From contig NZ_LKEH01000018.1 in assembly GCF_001642795.1 (NCBI RefSeq), positions 96,362 to 160,361 of the forward strand: a stretch of DNA of 64,000 nucleotides. Direction: 5' to 3'. The number at the start of each line of letters is the position of its first letter. Position 1 is the stretch's first letter. Position numbers and translations under genes: made by a program. This DNA is from Pseudomonas viridiflava (lineage in GTDB: Bacteria > Pseudomonadota > Gammaproteobacteria > Pseudomonadales > Pseudomonadaceae). This document shows, in pieces, positions 47,482-57,095 of the stretch. The notes beneath the pieces were generated by a model. That model was not told where the DNA came from. It did no database searches and worked only from the letters and a program-made list of their open reading frames with translations.

Positions 47482-49944
47482 ATGAAGCAGACATGGACCT
47501 TTCCCAAGCCTCGCCTGACAGCCATTGTCTGGCCCTTCATTGCGGTAGCTTTGTTTCAAGCGCTGTTGGGGTGTGTCAGCCTTTATACGATGTCTGCGGT
47601 GCGCAGCTATGTGGTAGGCGAGAGCCTCTGGTCCAAGGGCCAGAAGGACGCCATTCATTACCTCGGCCTTTACGCCAACTGGCACGAGGAAAGTGACTAT
47701 CTGAAGTACCAGGAAGCCTTTGCGATTCCGCAAGGCGGACATGCCCTGCGCGAAGCGTTGAACAGGCCCGTTCCTTCACTTTCCGACGCCAGGGCCGGGA
47801 TTCTCCAAGGCGGCAATCACCCGGACGATGCGGCCGGCATCATCTGGATGTACCTCAATTTCCGCGACTTCAGCTTCATGAAAACCGCCATCGAGCATTG
47901 GACGGTGGGCGACAGCTATCTGATGCAGCTCGATACGCTGGCCGGCGAGATTCACGACCGAGTCCGCGCAGGCAACGTCACGCCTGCCGAGGTCGAGCAA
48001 TGGCGCACCCGTATCAAGGCCATCAACGAGGGCGTGGCACCGGCTGCCAAGGCCTTCAGTGATGCGCTGGGCGAAGGCTCGCGCTTCATCCTCAAGCTGT
48101 TGGTGGGAATCAACCTGGTGACGGCGTTTGTCCTGATCCTGCTGGCGTTCTGGCGCGTGCGCAAACTCATCGCCCAGCGCCGTCTGTTTGCCGATGCCTG
48201 GCAGCTGGAGCGCGAGCGGGCACAAATCACCCTGGAATCGATTGGCGACGGCGTGATCACCACCGACGTCAAGGGCGCTATTGTCTACATGAACCCGGCG
48301 GCCGAAGGCTTGACCCACTGGAAAAACGCGCAGGCCAACGGTTTGCCGCTGGCGGCGTTGTTCAATCTGCTGGATGAAAACGATCAGCGTGACAGCTCGA
48401 CACTGATCGATCACATCCTTGGCGGCAAGCTCAAGGGCGGCAGCGCCAACAGCAAGCTCATTCAACGGCTCGATGGCAGTACGGTATCGGTGGCGCTGGT
48501 CGGCTCGCCGATCTACACCGATGGCGTGGTCAGTGGCGCCGTACTGGTCCTGCACGACATGACGCAGGAGCGCCAGTACATCGCCAACCTGTCGTGGCAG
48601 GCGGCCCATGACGCGCTGACCGGGCTGGTCAACCGCAGTGAATTCGAATACCGCCTGCAGCAGGTCCTCAACGTCGTCCAGTCGGAGCCCGGCAGCCATT
48701 GCCTGATGTTCCTGGACCTCGATCAGTTCAAGCTGGTCAACGACACCAGCGGGCATGCGGCGGGTGACGAGTTGCTGCGTCATATCTGCAAGGCGCTGCC
48801 GCAGGGCCTACGCGACGGCGACACCCTGGCGCGGCTGGGCGGAGACGAGTTCGGCGTACTGCTGGCTGACTGCTCCGCGAACAGGGCCCACGAGATTGCT
48901 GAAAATTTACGCCAGATCGTGCAGAACCTGCATTTCATGTGGAAGGGCCGCCCGTTCGTGACCACCGTCAGCATTGGCCTGGTGCACCTGGGTGACGCCC
49001 CCACGACACTGGAAGCTTCACTCTGTGCCGCCGACATGGCGTGCTACATGGCCAAGGAGAAGGGGCGCAACCGCGTTCAGGTGTACCGCTCCGATGACAC
49101 TGCGCTGTCGATAAGGTCCGGTGAGATGGCCTGGATCCAGAGATTGCACATTGCGATGGACGAGGATCGCTTCTGTCTGTTTGCGCAGGAGATCGCATCG
49201 ATCAGACAACCTGGCGATGGCGTCAGGCATATCGAGATTCTGTTGCGCCTGCGTGATGAATCGGGGCGGATGGTTGCGCCCGACAGCTTCATACCCGCTG
49301 CTGAGCGCTACGGATTGATGACTACACTTGACCGGTGGGTGGTCCATAACGTTTTTCAGGTCATAGCCAGGTGCCAGAACGAGCAACGGCATCAGGCGCC
49401 GCAGGCCATGTGTGCGATCAATCTGTCCGGATCGAGTATTGGTGACGATGCATTTCTCGACTATTTGAAATCGCAATTCAGAATGTTTGGTGTTGCACCC
49501 GAAATGATCTGTTTTGAAATCACCGAAACCAGCGCCATTGCCGATCTTGAAAGCGCCATTCGCTTCATCAATGAGCTGAAGTCTCTCGGTTGCCTGTTTT
49601 CACTGGATGATTTCTGTTCAGGCATGTCGTCTTTTGCCTACCTCAAACACCTGCCGGTCGACTTTCTGAAAATCGACGGAAGTTTCGTCAAGGACATGCT
49701 CGATAACCCGATCAATCGAGCCATGGTCGAAGTCATCAATAATATCGGTCATGTCATGGGCAAGCGCACGATTGCAGAGTTTGTGGAAACACCGCAGATC
49801 GAAGCCGCACTTGAGGAAATAGGCGTGGATTTTGCTCAGGGATATCTGATCGGGCGTCCTGAGTTGTTGACCTGTGAAAGTCTTTATATCCATCCCGTGA
49901 GACCCGACCCTGTAATGTTCCACTCACCGGGAACGTTCAGTTAA
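47482..49944 (+). CDS. Membrane PAS-GGDEF-EAL cyclic-di-GMP protein, RbdA-like
   Basis: 820-aa inner-membrane protein controlling c-di-GMP. TM spans at about 14-37 and 205-226 enclose a periplasmic sensor; PAS about 245-362, GGDEF about 370-535, EAL about 550-800. GGDEF is intact (453-457). In the EAL domain the signature is EIL (585-587) rather than EAL, but the metal and catalytic residues look kept: N647, E679, D709 and D710, K730 and E766. Length, domain order and neighbours (fumC-bolA-ABC upstream) match P. aeruginosa RbdA, a GTP-stimulated phosphodiesterase that promotes biofilm dispersal. The orthology claim rests on memory of that locus. Confidence 0.87.
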   Translation: MKQTWTFPKPRLTAIVWPFIAVALFQALLGCVSLYTMSAVRSYVVGESLWSKGQKDAIHYLGLYANWHEESDYLKYQEAFAIPQGGHALREALNRPVPSLSDARAGILQGGNHPDDAAGIIWMYLNFRDFSFMKTAIEHWTVGDSYLMQLDTLAGEIHDRVRAGNVTPAEVEQWRTRIKAINEGVAPAAKAFSDALGEGSRFILKLLVGINLVTAFVLILLAFWRVRKLIAQRRLFADAWQLERERAQITLESIGDGVITTDVKGAIVYMNPAAEGLTHWKNAQANGLPLAALFNLLDENDQRDSSTLIDHILGGKLKGGSANSKLIQRLDGSTVSVALVGSPIYTDGVVSGAVLVLHDMTQERQYIANLSWQAAHDALTGLVNRSEFEYRLQQVLNVVQSEPGSHCLMFLDLDQFKLVNDTSGHAAGDELLRHICKALPQGLRDGDTLARLGGDEFGVLLADCSANRAHEIAENLRQIVQNLHFMWKGRPFVTTVSIGLVHLGDAPTTLEASLCAADMACYMAKEKGRNRVQVYRSDDTALSIRSGEMAWIQRLHIAMDEDRFCLFAQEIASIRQPGDGVRHIEILLRLRDESGRMVAPDSFIPAAERYGLMTTLDRWVVHNVFQVIARCQNEQRHQAPQAMCAINLSGSSIGDDAFLDYLKSQFRMFGVAPEMICFEITETSAIADLESAIRFINELKSLGCLFSLDDFCSGMSSFAYLKHLPVDFLKIDGSFVKDMLDNPINRAMVEVINNIGHVMGKRTIAEFVETPQIEAALEEIGVDFAQGYLIGRPELLTCESLYIHPVRPDPVMFHSPGTFS

Positions 49945-49974
49945 ACCGTATAAGCCACTACAAGGAGCTACACA

Positions 49975-50760
49975 GTGATCGACACTTTCAATAGAACCGG
50001 TCCGCTCATGGAAGCCAGCAGTTATCCGGCATGGGCGCAGAAGTTGATCACGGATTGCAGCGCCGCCAAGGCTCGCGTGGTCGAGCACGAGCTTTATCAG
50101 AAAATGCGCGACGCCACACTCAGCCCGCGAATCATGCGCCACTACCTGATTGGTGGCTGGCCCGTGGTCGAGCAGTTTGCCGTCTACATGGCCAAGAACC
50201 TGACCAAGACCCGCTTTGGCCGTCATCCTGGTGAGGACATGGCGCGTCGCTGGCTGATGCGCAACATCCGTGTGGAACTCAATCACGCCGATTACTGGGT
50301 GAACTGGTGTGCCGCGCATGACGTATCGCTGGATGATCTGCATGACCAGCAGGTCTCGCCCGAGTTGCATGCGCTGAGTCACTGGTGCTGGCAGACCAGC
50401 TCTTCGGATTCACTGGCAGTCGCGATGGCCGCGACCAATTACGCTATCGAAGGGGCAACGGGGGAGTGGTCGGCTGTGGTCTGTTCCACTGGCGCTTATG
50501 CCGAGGCATTCCCTGATGACACCCGCAAGAAAGCCATGAAGTGGCTCAAGATGCATGCTCAGTATGACGACGCGCACCCTTGGGAAGCACTGGAAATCAT
50601 CTGCACGCTGGTGGGCAATGAGCCCAGTGTGCAGTTGCAGAACGAGTTGCGTCAGGCGGTCACCAAGAGCTACGACTATATGTATCTCTTTCTGGAACGC
50701 TGCATGCAGCTCGAGAAGGTCAAGCCGGCACGCGAGCGCGCCATGGCGGAGCAGGCCTGA
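49975..50760 (+). CDS. TenA/PqqC-like (heme-oxygenase fold) protein
   Basis: 261-aa all-helical protein of the TenA/THI-4/PqqC superfamily. Start GTG 49975 is supported by AAGGAG 8 bases upstream; ATG 50008 is the alternative. Conserved segments include LIGGWPVVEQFAVYMAKNL, NIRVELNHADYWVNW, NYAIEGATGEWSA and HAQYDDAHPWEALE, with His and Glu residues suited to a metal site. Classical TenA thiaminase residues are not obvious, so it may be an oxidase-type member. It lies 30 bp after the RbdA-like gene and may share its transcript. Confidence 0.83.
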   Translation: MIDTFNRTGPLMEASSYPAWAQKLITDCSAAKARVVEHELYQKMRDATLSPRIMRHYLIGGWPVVEQFAVYMAKNLTKTRFGRHPGEDMARRWLMRNIRVELNHADYWVNWCAAHDVSLDDLHDQQVSPELHALSHWCWQTSSSDSLAVAMAATNYAIEGATGEWSAVVCSTGAYAEAFPDDTRKKAMKWLKMHAQYDDAHPWEALEIICTLVGNEPSVQLQNELRQAVTKSYDYMYLFLERCMQLEKVKPARERAMAEQA

Positions 50761-50794
50761 CTCACCGACTGTCGCAGTCGAGGCGCAAGATGCT

Positions 50795-51721
50795 TCAGCA
50801 GGCCATGGCCAGCCGGTTACGGCCCTCGCGCTTTGCGGCATAGAGCGCGTCGTCCGCTCTGCGCAACAGGCTGTCAGCGGTTTCCGCTGACAGCAGTGTC
50901 GAACAGCCCAGGCTCACCGTCATCGTCAGTGCCGGTGCGAACTCATTGAAACGCAATTCCCGTACGGCCTGTCGCAGGCGCTCGCCCACCAGTCCGGCGC
51001 TAACGCCGTCGGTGTTGGCCAGGATCACAACGAATTCTTCTCCGCCGTAGCGAAAAATCCGGTCTATGTTGCGCAATTGCCCCTTGAGGGTCAGCGCAAT
51101 GCTTTTGAGCACTTGATCACCGGTGTAATGGCCATAGCTATCGTTCACTTTCTTGAAGTGATCGATGTCCAGCATCAACACCGACAACGGCTGCTTATGG
51201 CGGCGTGAGATGTCCACTTCCCGGGCCAGGCTCTGGTCCATTGCCACGCGGTTGCCGGTATTGGTCAGGGCATCACGCAGTGCACTCTGCGTGGCAATGC
51301 GATAAAGCAGTGCGTTGAGCAGCGGGTAAAGAAGGCACGCCAGCAGGGTTTCCAGATCATGCAACCGGGCATCATCAATCACTTGAGCGGTCTGCAGCTC
51401 CAGCTGGCCGATGTCTTCGCCGTCATGACGCAGATGGAAATCGGTAACGTGAAGCGCGTTTTCACCCAGGCGCAGTTGCAGATCACTCTTTGAATGGCGA
51501 TATATCAGGCCTTCCAATGGAATGAGCCGTTGAACACCCTGAAAGAACAGTGTGAGTATTCTTTCGGCTTCCAGGCTGGTCTGTAATTGCAGCCCCAACT
51601 GTTTGACCAGCTCATCCAGCGTTACAGGCGGCAGTTCGGCATTGGGACGATTGCGAAAACCGAGGCATTGAAGCCTGGCGGTATCGAAATCGATTGCATG
51701 GGTCCGGGTAGGAGAACTCAT
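50795..51721 (-). CDS. Diguanylate cyclase (GGDEF)
   Basis: 308-aa cytoplasmic protein making c-di-GMP. The ATG at 51721 follows an AGGAG ribosome site; 6 upstream in-frame codons are rejected. An N-terminal sensor-like region (about 1-140, no TM) may be GAF-like; the GGDEF domain (about 150-308) has the active-site variant GGEEF in RYGGEEFVVILANTD and MLDIDHFKKVNDSYGH. The I-site RxxD is not clearly seen. It is convergent with the TenA-like gene. Confidence 0.88.
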   Translation of the reverse strand: MSSPTRTHAIDFDTARLQCLGFRNRPNAELPPVTLDELVKQLGLQLQTSLEAERILTLFFQGVQRLIPLEGLIYRHSKSDLQLRLGENALHVTDFHLRHDGEDIGQLELQTAQVIDDARLHDLETLLACLLYPLLNALLYRIATQSALRDALTNTGNRVAMDQSLAREVDISRRHKQPLSVLMLDIDHFKKVNDSYGHYTGDQVLKSIALTLKGQLRNIDRIFRYGGEEFVVILANTDGVSAGLVGERLRQAVRELRFNEFAPALTMTVSLGCSTLLSAETADSLLRRADDALYAAKREGRNRLAMAC

Positions 51722-52019
51722 CGGTTCGCTCCTCAGCACGTTGCTGGCTTGGCAGGGTTAGAGCGAAAGTCGTGCCATTCGGTTCATTAACAGCAAGAGA
51801 TTAAATTAATCAATGACTTAAGTGATTGCGCCACAGGAGCAAGTCGATGAGTGCGGCGATTTATTGACGGTACATAGTTGTGCGGCAAGTGATTGATCTT
51901 GGGAAGTAACTTTTTGGGCATGTCATTTTTCAGGCGCTATATCGGTGGACTGAGCCGACACCGAGGCCGGCAAGTCGCATCCAAACTATTTATTCGGTTG
52001 ATCAATGACGTTCCAAATG

Positions 52020-52760
52020 TTATTGGGCGTTTAAAGCCTGACCATTGATGCCCTGGCTGTCTGGTCCCATCAGGTACAGATACACCGGCATGATGTCTTC
52101 CGGTGCCGGGTTGTTCAGTGGGTTTTCGGCCGGGTAGGCTTGGGCGCGCATGCCGGTCCGGGTTGCGCCAGGGTTGATGCTGTTGGCGCGTACCGCCGTG
52201 ACACCTTCAAGCTCGTCGGCCAGCGTCTGCATCAGGCCCTCGGTGGCGAATTTGGAGACGCCATAGGCACCCCAGTGCGCGCGCCCCTTGCGGCCGACGC
52301 TGCTGGAGGTGAATGCCACTGACGCATCCTCCGAGCGTTTGAGCAGCGGCAGCAGGGCCTGAGTCAGCATGAACGTCGAGTTGACGTTGACGTGCATGAC
52401 CCGGGTAAATTCCTCGCTGGATAGCTGCTCGAGCGGGGTGCGTGGCCCGATGATCGACGCGTTGTGCAGCAAACCGTCCAGATGGCCGAACTCGGTTTCG
52501 ATCATCTTGGCCAGTTCGTCGTACTGCTGGGGCACGGCGGTTTCCAGGTCAAACGGGATCACCACCGGCTGAGGCTGTTCAGCGGCTTCGATTTCGTCAT
52601 AGATCGCGGTGAGGCTGGCTTCGGTCCTGCCCAGCAGCAGGACGGTTGCGCCGTGGGCGGCATAGGTTTTTGCAGCGGCGGCGCCGATACCCCGACCGGC
52701 GCCGGTCACCAGAATCACCCGGTCCTTGAGCAGGTCCGGGCGAGCGGAATAATCAAACAT
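52020..52760 (-). CDS. YciK-family short-chain dehydrogenase
   Basis: 246-aa SDR oxidoreductase. NAD(P) motif VTGAGRGIGAAAAKTY (about 18-33), NNAG-type segment LLHNASIIGP, catalytic Ser in FTSSSVG and YxxxK in YGVSKFATEG. The conserved FDYSARPDLLKDRVILVTGA start is that of YciK. It follows mupP by 27 bp on the minus strand, forming a ubiG-mupP-yciK unit. The substrate is unknown. Confidence 0.9.
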   Translation of the reverse strand: MFDYSARPDLLKDRVILVTGAGRGIGAAAAKTYAAHGATVLLLGRTEASLTAIYDEIEAAEQPQPVVIPFDLETAVPQQYDELAKMIETEFGHLDGLLHNASIIGPRTPLEQLSSEEFTRVMHVNVNSTFMLTQALLPLLKRSEDASVAFTSSSVGRKGRAHWGAYGVSKFATEGLMQTLADELEGVTAVRANSINPGATRTGMRAQAYPAENPLNNPAPEDIMPVYLYLMGPDSQGINGQALNAQ

Positions 52761-52787
52761 GAAAGACCTCGAACGATTGTCTGTGGC

Positions 52788-53459
52788 TCAGCAACTGCAC
52801 AGGGCGTTGTCCAGTACCTTGCGCAGTTCCAGCGGGTGATCGACCACAACGTCAGCACCCCAGTGATCAGGATTGTCGTTAGGGTGGATATAACCGTAGC
52901 GCACCGCTGCCGTGCGTGTGCCTGCATCGCGCCCGGATTCGATGTCGCGCAGGTCGTCGCCGACGAACAGGACGCTTGCCGGGTCCAGGTCGAGCATCTT
53001 GCACGCCAGGATCAGCGGTTCCGGGTGAGGCTTGCTGTGGGTCACATGATCCGGGCAGATCAGCAGTGCCGAGCGTTCGGCCAGACCAAGCTGTTGCATG
53101 ATCGGCTCGGCGAAGCGCACGGGCTTGTTGGTGACAACGCCCCAGATCAGTCCGGCCTTTTCGATATCGGTCAACAATTCAGCCATGCCGTCGAACAGCT
53201 TGCTGTGCACGGCGCAGTCGCGCTGGTAGCGCTCGAGAAACTCCAGGCGCAAGGCCTCGAATTCCGGCTCGTTCGGCGACATCGCGAAGGTCGCTGCGAC
53301 CATGGCTTTGGCGCCGCCTGATATTTCGTCGCGAATCAGCTTGTCCGATACCGCCGGGAAGCCGCGATCAGCCAGCATCGCCTGGGCAATGGCGATGAAG
53401 TCCGGTGCGGTATCGAGGAGCGTGCCGTCCATGTCGAATAAAACCGCTCTCAGGCGCAT
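52788..53459 (-). CDS. mupP: MurNAc-6-phosphate phosphatase MupP (HAD family)
   Basis: 223-aa HAD phosphatase with [12 protein letters not shown] (9-20), VVTNKP and [12 protein letters not shown]. By fold it would be called phosphoglycolate phosphatase (Gph), but the position next to ubiG and yciK, upstream of the mta/gyrA region, is that of MupP. MupP dephosphorylates MurNAc-6-P in the Pseudomonas peptidoglycan recycling route to UDP-MurNAc that bypasses de novo synthesis and affects fosfomycin and beta-lactam response. The assignment over Gph rests on recalled synteny. Spacing to ubiG is 3 bp. Confidence 0.85.
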   Translation of the reverse strand: MRLRAVLFDMDGTLLDTAPDFIAIAQAMLADRGFPAVSDKLIRDEISGGAKAMVAATFAMSPNEPEFEALRLEFLERYQRDCAVHSKLFDGMAELLTDIEKAGLIWGVVTNKPVRFAEPIMQQLGLAERSALLICPDHVTHSKPHPEPLILACKMLDLDPASVLFVGDDLRDIESGRDAGTRTAAVRYGYIHPNDNPDHWGADVVVDHPLELRKVLDNALCSC

Positions 53460-53462
53460 GCC

Positions 53463-54161
53463 TCAAGCCTCCCGCAGGGTCTGGATCATGTAGTTGACGT
53501 CGACATCCGAGGCCAGCTTGTAATGCTTGGTCAGCGGGTTGTAGGTCAGGCCGGTGATGTCCTTGACCTGCAGGCCAGCCTCACGGCTCCAGGCGCCGAG
53601 CTCGGACGGGCGGATGAATTTCTTGAAGTCGTGGGTGCCGCGCGGCAGCAGGCCCAGAATGTACTCGGCACCGACCACAGCGAACAGGTAGGCCTTCGGG
53701 TTGCGGTTGATGGTCGAGAAGAATACCTGGCCGCCCGGCTTGACCATGCGATAGCAGGCGCGGATCACCGACGAAGGGTCCGGCACGTGCTCCAGCATCT
53801 CCAGGCAGGTCACGACGTCGAACTGTTCGGGCATTTCCTCGGCCATGTCTTCGGCGGTGATCTGCCGATACTCGACGCTGACGCCCGATTCCAGTTGGTG
53901 CAATTGGGCAACGGCCAGTGGCGCCTCGCCCATGTCAATGCCGGTCACGGTTGCGCCGCGCAAGGCAATGGCCTCACTGAGGATGCCGCCGCCGCAGCCG
54001 ACGTCGAGGACCTTCTTGCCAGCCAGATTGACACGCTCGTCGATCCAGTTCACCCGCAGGGGGTTGATATCGTGCAGTGGCTTGAATTCGCTTTCGCGGT
54101 CCCACCAGCGATGGGCGAGTGCCTCGAATTTGGCGATTTCTGCGCGGTCGACGTTGCTCAT
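53463..54161 (-). CDS. ubiG: Ubiquinone biosynthesis O-methyltransferase UbiG
   Basis: Performs both O-methylations in ubiquinone synthesis. 232 aa. N-terminal [21 protein letters not shown] is the UbiG hallmark, followed by SAM motif [27 protein letters not shown] and [17 protein letters not shown]. First gene of the ubiG-mupP-yciK unit. Confidence 0.95.
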   Translation of the reverse strand: MSNVDRAEIAKFEALAHRWWDRESEFKPLHDINPLRVNWIDERVNLAGKKVLDVGCGGGILSEAIALRGATVTGIDMGEAPLAVAQLHQLESGVSVEYRQITAEDMAEEMPEQFDVVTCLEMLEHVPDPSSVIRACYRMVKPGGQVFFSTINRNPKAYLFAVVGAEYILGLLPRGTHDFKKFIRPSELGAWSREAGLQVKDITGLTYNPLTKHYKLASDVDVNYMIQTLREA

Positions 54162-54243
54162 CGGATATACCTCTTGAACTCAAAATTCGTTTTCATCTGT
54201 CTGGCTATAGATAACCAGACAGTCTTCTGTTCGGTTTGATCGG

Positions 54244-55596
54244 TCAGCGCGTCTCTTCGCCGTGCCCGGATGTCTGTCCGGAAATGCGTCGACCCCAGGC
54301 CATGGCCGTGTCGCGCAGCGCCTGTTCGTCCATTCGGGTCAGGCGGCGGTCGTCGAGCAGTTGCTTGCCGGCGACCCATACATGGCTCACGCAGTCGCGG
54401 CCGGTGGCATATATAAGCTGGGAGACCGGATCGTAGATCGGTTGCTGGGCCAGGCCGGATAGATCGAAGGCGACCATGTCGGCAGCCTTGCCCAATTCCA
54501 GCGAGCCGGTGTCGGCCTGGATACCGAGCGCCCGTGCGCCGTTGAGTGTGGCCATGCGCAGCGCTCGGTGCGCGTCGAGCGCCGTCGCCGAACCGGCAAC
54601 GGCCTTGGCGAGCAGGGCGGCGGTGCGGGTTTCTCCGAGCAGGTCCAGGTCATTGTTGCTGGCAGCGCCGTCAGTGCCCACGGCCACGTTGACACCCGCC
54701 TGCCACAGACGCTCGACCGGGCAGAAGCCGCTGGCCAGTTTCAGGTTGGACTCGGGGCAGTGAATGATATGGGTATTGCTCTCGACCAGCAGGGCCAGAT
54801 CGTCATCGTTGATCTGGGTCATGTGCACGGCCTGGAAGCGCGGGCCGAGCAGGCCCAGACGGTTAAGGCGTGCCAGCGGCCGCTCCTGATGCTGGTTAAC
54901 GGCCTGCTCGACTTCGAACGCCGTCTCGTGGACATGCATCTGGATATTGGCGTCGAGCTCGTCGGCAATGACCCGGACCTTCTCCAGATTTTCATCACCC
55001 ACAGTGTAGGGTGCATGCGGACCGAAGGCGATGCGGATACGCGGGTGATGCGCCAGATCGTTGAACAGTTCGATCCCGGCATGCAGGGCTTCGTCGGTGT
55101 TGCGGGCACCGGGAATGGGAAAGTCCAGCACCGGCACCGTGATCTGGGCGCGCATGCCGCTGACATGAACACGGTCGGCGGCGACCTTGGGGTAGAAATA
55201 CATGTCCGAGAAGCAGGTAATGCCGCCCTTGAGCTGTTCGGCAATGGCCAGGTCCGTGCCGTCACGCACGAACTCCTCATCGACCCATTTGCCCTCGGCA
55301 GGCCAGATATGGTCCTGCAGCCAGGTCATCAGCGGCAGATCGTCGGCCAGCCCCCGGAACAGGGTCATCGCCGCGTGACCGTGGGCGTTGATCAGGCCGG
55401 GGCTGAGGAGCATGCCGGGCAGCTCCCGAACCTGCGCAGCGTTCTGCTTCAGTGCCTCGGCTTTCGGGCCTATGTAAACGATCAGGCCGTCACGAATGCC
55501 TATACCGTGTTCCTTGAGGACCACGCCTGCGGGCTCGACCGGTACCAGCCAGGTGGGCAGGAGCAGAAGGTCGAGCGGTGCTGTGGCGTTCGGCAT
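54244..55596 (-). CDS. mtaD: 5-methylthioadenosine / S-adenosylhomocysteine deaminase
   Basis: Amidohydrolase (TRZ/ATZ family) of 450 aa, likely deaminating methylthioadenosine to methylthioinosine. Metal motifs are [46 protein letters not shown] and [15 protein letters not shown]. The divergent mtnA next door supports a methionine-salvage role, as the P. aeruginosa gene in this position was shown to be an MTA deaminase (recalled). The ATG at 55596 is the only sensible start. Confidence 0.9.
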   Translation of the reverse strand: MPNATAPLDLLLLPTWLVPVEPAGVVLKEHGIGIRDGLIVYIGPKAEALKQNAAQVRELPGMLLSPGLINAHGHAAMTLFRGLADDLPLMTWLQDHIWPAEGKWVDEEFVRDGTDLAIAEQLKGGITCFSDMYFYPKVAADRVHVSGMRAQITVPVLDFPIPGARNTDEALHAGIELFNDLAHHPRIRIAFGPHAPYTVGDENLEKVRVIADELDANIQMHVHETAFEVEQAVNQHQERPLARLNRLGLLGPRFQAVHMTQINDDDLALLVESNTHIIHCPESNLKLASGFCPVERLWQAGVNVAVGTDGAASNNDLDLLGETRTAALLAKAVAGSATALDAHRALRMATLNGARALGIQADTGSLELGKAADMVAFDLSGLAQQPIYDPVSQLIYATGRDCVSHVWVAGKQLLDDRRLTRMDEQALRDTAMAWGRRISGQTSGHGEETR

Positions 55597-55714
55597 GACA
55601 GGGCTTCCAGAGCTTATTACGGTGATGGCGAAGTATACCCGAGCGTCTTGGCGGGCGGCTCGCTATAATCAGCCGCTTTTGATTCTGGCTTTGGATTTCA
55701 AGATGGAGTGGGCG

Positions 55715-56791
55715 ATGCGCGATCGACTGTTGGCTGCGGAGAAAGTAAAGGCCATCGATTGGCGGGACGACGCTCTGTACCTGCTGGATCAGCGGGTACT
55801 GCCGTTCGAGGAAACCTGGCACGCCTACACCAGTGCTGCGGGCGTGGCTGAGGCCATTCGCTCGATGGTCGTGCGCGGTGCGCCTGCCATCGGCATCAGT
55901 GCTGCCTACGGCGTGGTGCTCGGTGCGCGGGCCAGGATCGCGGCCGGTGGCGACTGGCGATCAGCGCTGGAGGATGATTTCGCGCTGCTTGCAGACTCAC
56001 GTCCTACGGCGGTCAACCTGTTCTGGGCACTGAATCGCATGCGTGACCGCTTGCAGCGTCTGAAGGCGACGGATGATCCGTTGGTGTTTCTGGAGGCTGA
56101 AGCGGTGGCCATTCACCTGAGCGACCGCGAAGCCAACCTGACCATGGCCCAGCTTGGTGCCGACCTGATCCGCAAGCATCAGGGCAATCTGCAGACCGTG
56201 CTGACCCACTGCAACACCGGGGCGCTGGCCACCGGCGGTTTCGGTACGGCACTGGGTGTGATCCGTGCTGCGCATCTGGAAGGCATGATCGAGCGCGTCT
56301 ACGCCGATGAAACCCGCCCCTGGCTGCAGGGCTCCCGGTTGACCGCCTGGGAACTGGCCAACGAAGGCATTCCGGTGACCCTGAACGCCGACTCCGCCGC
56401 CGCGCACCTGATGCGCACCAAAGGCATCACCTGGGTCATCGTCGGTGCCGACCGCATCACGGCCAATGGTGACGTGGCGAACAAGATCGGCACCTATCAA
56501 CTGGCGGTCGCTGCCATGCACCATGGCGTGCGCTTCATGGTGGTTGCGCCGAGTTCGACCATCGACATGGACATGGCCAGCGGCGAAGACATCGTCATCG
56601 AAGAGCGCGACGGGCGCGAGCTGCTTGAAGTGGGCGGTCAGCGGGTGGGTGCCGACGTCGATGCCTTCAATCCGGTGTTCGATGTGACGCCTGCGGACCT
56701 GATTGATGCGATCGTGACCGAAAAGGGCATTGTCGAGCGTCCCGATACCGCCAGAATGGCCCAGTTGATGAGCCGCAAACATCTTCATTGA
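55715..56791 (+). CDS. mtnA: S-methyl-5-thioribose-1-phosphate isomerase MtnA
   Basis: Converts methylthioribose-1-P to methylthioribulose-1-P in methionine salvage. The ATG at 55715, after GGAGTGGGCG, gives 358 aa. Catalytic Cys lies in [13 protein letters not shown] and the Asp in [31 protein letters not shown] is also conserved. The upstream in-frame extension from 55496 runs antisense into mtaD and is rejected. It is divergent from mtaD across about 120 bp. Confidence 0.94.
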   Translation: MRDRLLAAEKVKAIDWRDDALYLLDQRVLPFEETWHAYTSAAGVAEAIRSMVVRGAPAIGISAAYGVVLGARARIAAGGDWRSALEDDFALLADSRPTAVNLFWALNRMRDRLQRLKATDDPLVFLEAEAVAIHLSDREANLTMAQLGADLIRKHQGNLQTVLTHCNTGALATGGFGTALGVIRAAHLEGMIERVYADETRPWLQGSRLTAWELANEGIPVTLNADSAAAHLMRTKGITWVIVGADRITANGDVANKIGTYQLAVAAMHHGVRFMVVAPSSTIDMDMASGEDIVIEERDGRELLEVGGQRVGADVDAFNPVFDVTPADLIDAIVTEKGIVERPDTARMAQLMSRKHLH

Positions 56792-57095
56792 AGTTTCATC
56801 TCTCCATGATCGCCTCGGGCGCAGGGCGGCTGAACGGGCCTGTAAGCGTCTCTCAGCCGTCCTGAGTGGATGTGGCTCGTTTTCAGCGCTTGCAAAGGAT
56901 GTGAGCGCCTCGGCGATTGTGGTAACATCCGGCGGTTTCCGGGGACGCTATTCGTAGCCTCCCGCACTGTGCAGAACCAAGTCTTAACTCATTGATTTGT
57001 CGTAAGTCGTTGCCCGGCACATGCTGGCAGCGGCGAGCTTCGTTTACCCCGAATGGGTTTGCGAGGTTTCACCAGAAAAAGGAATCAGGCTTCTC
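56792..57095 (+). other. Intergenic region upstream of gyrA
   Basis: 304 bp with no gene. It must hold the gyrA promoter; a TAACAT hexamer at 56923-56928 is the best -10 candidate but has no good -35 at standard spacing. 25 codons before the gyrA ATG are open yet unconserved. The 5' leader is likely over 100 nt. Confidence 0.5.
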
